Source: Theocolax elegans (Eukaryota; Arthropoda; Insecta; Hymenoptera; Cerocephalidae). Taken from it: 64,000 nt of DNA. Under the pieces are notes generated by a model. The model saw only the letters and a list, made by a program, of their open reading frames with translations. It had not been told where the DNA came from and did not search any database. Where the stretch lies: positions 1,175,501-1,239,500 of the forward strand of contig CM047426.1 of the NCBI GenBank assembly GCA_026168455.1, read 5' to 3'. Shown piece by piece: positions 59,689 to 64,000 of this stretch (the stretch's first letter is position 1; the number at the start of each line of letters is the position of its first letter). The position numbers were made by a program, and so were the translations under genes.

Positions 59689-60389
59689 GAATATCGAAAA
59701 AAGGCGACCACGCACAATCGATTTGATCTAACACCGCTCAAAGATCTCATTTTTCGCGAGCTTTCGAATGGCGGTGGTTAGATTATTGGCCAAGACCTTT
59801 GGTGTAAGTTATAACCCCATAAACCTCATAAAATCACTCATTTCATGTATTTTAGGGCATTATCTCAAAATCTATTGATTTTTTTGAAAAACATTAAAAA
59901 CAATTTTGTTCAAAATAATCCTTAGAATTTATCTACCTGGGTTACAATTCTTAATTTAAATCTCGAAGAGATAGGGCACTTGGAATATTGAATATCAAAA
60001 AAAGGCGACCACGCCACAATCGATTTGATCTAACACCGCTCAAAGATCACATTTTTTGAGATCTTTCGAATGGCGTTGGTTAGATTATTGGCCAAGACCG
60101 CTGTTGTAGGTTATGCCCTAAAATACATGAAATTAGTGATTTATGAGGTTTTATGAGACATAACTTACATCAGCTGTCTTGGCCAATAATCTAACTACAA
60201 CCATCCGAAGTTCTTGAAAAATGTGATCTTTTGAGCGGTGTTAGATCAAATCGATTGTGGTGGTCGCCTTTTTTGATATTCAATATTTCCGGGCGTTCTA
60301 ACTCTTCGAGATTTTAAAATTAAGAATTGTAACCCCGGTAGATAAGTTCTAAAGATTATTTGAACAAAAGTTGTTTTAATGTTTTTTCA
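59689..60389. repeat. complex foldback repeat between the two duplicate copies
   Basis: A ~120-bp module beginning GAATATC(A/G)AAAAAAGGCGACC appears twice directly (59689-59812, 59990-60112) and once inverted (about 60162-60282). A second module with TTACAATTCTTAATTTAAA and TCTCGAAGAG flanks it in inverted copies (about 59885-59985 and 60285-60388). So 59885-60389 folds back on itself with a centre near 60145, and 59689-59884 is a partial extra arm. This is the shape of a nested or rearranged MITE; no coding capacity. Confidence 0.8.
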
Positions 60390-61343
60390 AATGAGCGAGC
60401 AAGCGCAAGAGCCGCGGAAAATTCGCGAGTAGATGGCGGGCCCGCGTACATTACATCGAAGCGAGTATATAGAGAGAAGAAGAAGAGGAAGGAAGGAAGG
60501 AAGTGGTAGTAGGGATGCCCGACGTTCAGGGCCGCGACCGACGAAATCGATTTTATGTGCGCCGGAGAGAGGCTCGGCAACCGTTCTATCCGAATGTGGG
60601 ATATGTGTGTGCGCGCGCGTGTGTACGTACATATATATATCAAAGATACTTTGCCAATTTTGCACGACTGTGTATATATCTATGGGGGTGATGACGCGAT
60701 TTCGAACATATGTGTGTATTACACTTCTCGACGCTAAGCTGATTTATACACACATATACACGTATATCGCGTGTCAATTACAACTTAATTCTACTGTCTT
60801 CCTCAAACATTTCAATTTTCCTTTTTATTTTAAATTATTAATGCCAATTGATAAAATGTACGTGTGCATATATATGAGTGAGACGAAAAGTTATTTTCTA
60901 TTATATATACCGAGTATACACGAGTGTAATCTCCGTTGCGAGCTATCGAGAAAACGGTGCGCGCTCTTTGAAATTGTATACATAATCGATATACAGCGAG
61001 ATATTATTTAACTCCTTTCTCAAAATTACTATAACGTGTTATAATGTGACTAGCGTCGAATTTCCGAGTAGTAATGACTGATATACTGTTAATTTTTTAT
61101 TCAAATTTCTATACGCTCGGGTAATTGTGCATGTTTACTTTTTTACGGAATTTCTTGTTTATTTGTTTATTGAAATATAATACGTTGCTATAGTCTGGAT
61201 GTATAATGTAATAATACATATATATCTATAATATACATATATGCTTTTTAGTGAAGATGTTAAAAATTAGGTAATGTATGGATACCTAAAAATTATTTAA
61301 TTATTAATCTGTTAAATCTCACCTAAAATTAATTGGAAATAAT
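60390..61343. repeat. segmental duplication, copy 2 (954 bp)
   Basis: Direct copy of 58735-59688. Its left junction is with the foldback (TTTTTTCA|AATGAGCG); its right junction is with unique sequence (AAATAAT|ATACGAAC), which presumably is the original flank. Confidence 0.92.
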
Positions 61344-64000
61344 ATACGAACTTAAAAATACATCAAAATTGGTATATTATCTATTTTACAATTATTTATA
61401 TAGAAGTGTAACCTATTGCAAACTATTATTACTTGATAAAATTTAATTATAGAACTTTAAAAATCATTTTTATCCGACAAAAAATAACGAATTTGTTAAC
61501 ATAAAAGCCTAAGAAATTAATTGATTGCATAAAAATGAACTAATAATTACCTAACAATCTCTGTTATAATTTCTAGTAAGGGATTAATTAACTTTATATA
61601 AGCTTTTATTGTAAAATTAATAAAAAAAAATCTTTTCAAATTCTCTAACTGAAATGCGAAACTCCTGTACGAACTTCCCTGCATTTTTCAATTCCTTTTG
61701 TTAAACAATACAATTTTCATACCTTTTGCTTATAATAACTGAATAATTTTCACGTTCTAAAAGAAAAAAAAAGGCTGTATTGTAAATTATCCGAAAGATT
61801 AATTTACGTTCATTTATACAAAGTTAACTCTCAACTTTGGGAGAGTCTCGTTGTCGTAAAGTTTAGATAAACGTACACTTTTTATTTTACTCGGACGACG
61901 TAACATAACATCCTAACGACATACATTAAGTATATGTTCATAGAGTTCTGGTCATTGCGAGTAAACTTAGAACTAACTTGGAATAATTTTTTGTTTTCAT
62001 TATACTTTTCAATCTGTTTTTAAGGTTGTTTAGCGTAGAATAAATTAATTTTGTTAATTAAATTAAAATTGCATAATGTCATATAGATAAAAAGGAAAAA
62101 AGACAAAAGAGTACAATGAATTCCAACTAATATTCTTAACTTTCATATTTTTTTTAGTTTGATTACATTGATTAAACTGTGTGCATTAGATTTATATAAA
62201 AATTAAAATAATTATCTATCAATTTTTTTTGTGAACCAGCTACATTTCTTAATTATAATAAACAAAAAAAACCATATTCTATACGTTCACACGCGCAATT
62301 AGATTTACAATCGATTTATCTTTAAAATCATGATTATGTATACACAAATCGATAAACAATCGAAAAACGATGATTAGCATATATACACACTGCGCGTTAT
62401 TTCACCGAACGGCAGTAATAATAAGTTGCACTAGAAAACGCTTGAACTCGTTATGTATATATATATACATATACACGTGCATATATATACACGAAAAGAG
62501 AAAGGGAAGAGCGTGCGCGACAAAAACTTTAAATATAGGCCTCTATGTTGCGTGCGCTCGTAGATTCTGGACAGCTTCCATCTGGGTCTATTTTTCTTGG
62601 TGGGTGAAGATCCCTACGTTACCGAGGTCCGGAAACGGAGGAAGTGCGCGTTATGAAATATTTAACTGGATGTTCAATGCGTTTTAAAATTCTAAAACGA
62701 AGTCACGCGCTTATTTAACCTAGAACGAATAAAAACAGGTGTATGAATTCGGCATTTTTTTAAAATTCGATTGGAAATACAAGATGCGTAGTTGAAAACA
62801 TTGAAACATTAAGTTTGGTTAAATTTGTATCATGGTAGAGTTTTGACAAAATAAATCAATGAAATGAGTAATTGGTAAAGCTGATTTAGTCAGATTTACG
62901 ATTAACTGTCAGCAAAGCGTTTATTTAACATTAATTTCCAAAAAATATATGCGAAAAAAATTCATTCTAACGTATATTATTTATTTTATAAAATTAGTTG
63001 ACAATAAAATAATAAATTAATTGTAAAGTTAATAAAAATAATAAATTACTTAGAAAAATAGATTAAGTTACTCACAAAAATAATAACCCAGTACATAAAA
63101 TCAATTCGTTGATTATATATATATTCATTAATCAACATTATTTAAAGCTAATTGCAAAATCGAAAGAGAAAAATAAAAGAAAAGAAAAGAATCCATAGAC
63201 CATTTGATATTTGAATCAACGACGCGTTTCAATGTTACAAGTGCTGGGTGAACATTGCGAAAGGTGAATATATAAAGAGCGCAATCGGCAACAATGACAA
63301 TAATTACAATTGTAAATTAACACGTTATATTTGCCGCTGCGTATATGTCAAGTTTGATTTGGTTTAAGAAACCATTTAACTATACACATGTCAATTAAAT
63401 TGCTCTATATGATGCATATATATATGTATACACACATACACACACACACTATAAATTATATTTCTATATTAATTTATCATGTCACGAGAGAGTGAGAGAA
63501 AAAAAAAGGAGGGGAGAGAAAAAAAAAGAAGAGCTCCTGCACGCACTTTATTTCTTTCGCTATTTCTTATGACGGTTATCAATCAATCAAGAAAACTTTG
63601 ACTTCTTTGTATCTTTTTTATTTTTTTTTTTGCTTGGTGCGCAAAATGGAATTTTCTAATTTTTATCGACATACCGAACGCAGACTAGTTCAATGGAAAT
63701 ATGTTAAGTGTGTAATTAATTACCGGTGTGTGAATGTAACGATGGGATCTTAACATTAAAAAATAACGTAAAAATTGTAATTAAAGTATGAAATCAAAAA
63801 ATCTGAAAAAAATTAATTATAGGAAACATCATAAAATGTAATAATTATATCACACCGAAAGATACAGACGAACCGTGTAAAATTTACGATGCGACCTTAA
63901 CCTTAAAAAACCTAAAATATGAAACTAAAAAACTACCTCACACGAACCGAAAATTTCCAATTCGAATATATTAACTTTATATACCGAGTACGATAGGTAC
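61344..64000. other. AT-rich non-coding DNA with a CpG-rich patch at 62.5-62.66 kb
   Basis: No gene seen. The patch 62500-62660 is GC-richer and on the minus strand contains ACCTCG|GTAACG, a possible donor near 62616; its phrase CCCTACGTTACCG also occurs in the 17.8-kb island. It could be a 5' UTR exon. The remainder is AT-rich. Confidence 0.5.

Noticed and set aside
60433..61011. 192-codon plus-strand frame in the second duplicate copy
   Set aside because: The first copy has the same DNA with this frame broken by small indels, and most of the peptide comes from AT-rich sequence.
1..64000. CRISPR arrays, prokaryotic operons, rRNA genes, viral or retroelement protein frames
   Set aside because: No regularly spaced repeats with unique spacers, no ribosomal signatures, and no reverse transcriptase, integrase or transposase motifs were seen in any frame.

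Overview
The window looks like an AT-rich insect nuclear genome, most likely hymenopteran. That placement rests on base composition, AT/GA microsatellites, intact CpG-rich blocks and the protein's style, and was not tested by a search. It is dominated by one gene on the minus strand: the bHLH-PAS p160/SRC-family nuclear receptor coactivator known in insects as taiman (tai; vertebrate NCOA1-3). Eleven exons could be assembled by reading splice signals and reading phase. They run from the initiator-containing exon at 24895-24788 down to an exon at 228-65. The coding parts add up to 3198 nt (1066 codons) with no phase conflict. The gene leaves the window at its left edge, so the C-terminus is missing. 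The protein order is: basic N-terminus, bHLH, PAS-A, PAS-B, an S/T/Q-rich stretch with a polyQ/His tract, five LxxLL nuclear-receptor boxes, a second polyQ tract, and an acidic segment resembling the p160 CBP/p300-binding activation domain.

Region by region: 1-4.2 kb holds the C-terminal half (exons 7-11, closely spaced). 8.4-11.3 kb holds exons 4-6 (PAS). 16.1-18.6 kb holds exons 2-3 (bHLH and linker), with a GC-rich block between them. 24.8 kb holds the exon with the recognisable ATG. That exon has a good splice acceptor at its 5' edge and an open frame above the ATG, so more 5' exons must exist. One phase-compatible but unproven coding candidate is at 31824-31607, next to the strongest GC-rich island (31860-32420).

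The remaining ~39 kb (24.9-64 kb) has no gene I can defend. It is read as 5' intron and/or upstream DNA of taiman. It contains GC-rich islands (about 32, 49.3, 53.1, 55.1, 55.9, 58.8/60.5 and 62.6 kb) that may be promoters, enhancers or 5' UTR exons, many microsatellites, and mobile or structural elements. Two elements stand out. One is a 733-bp palindromic piggyBac-like MITE flanked by TTAA (40062-40794), whose right half lies in a recent ~1.73-kb tandem duplication (40271-43723). The other is a ~954-bp near-identical direct duplication (58735-59688 and 60390-61343) separated by a complex foldback repeat. Two older foldback elements lie in taiman introns (about 1327-1525 and 11905-12244).

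Regulatory hints fit the gene's known biology (coactivator of the ecdysone receptor; partner of the juvenile hormone receptor Met), though all are inference. There are two imperfect EcRE-like inverted repeats in the 53 and 55 kb islands, a palindromic CACGCG/CACGTG cluster at 27.7 kb, and an AGGTCA/E-box/AP-1 cluster at 35.0 kb. I found no evidence for a wholly new multi-gene system here.
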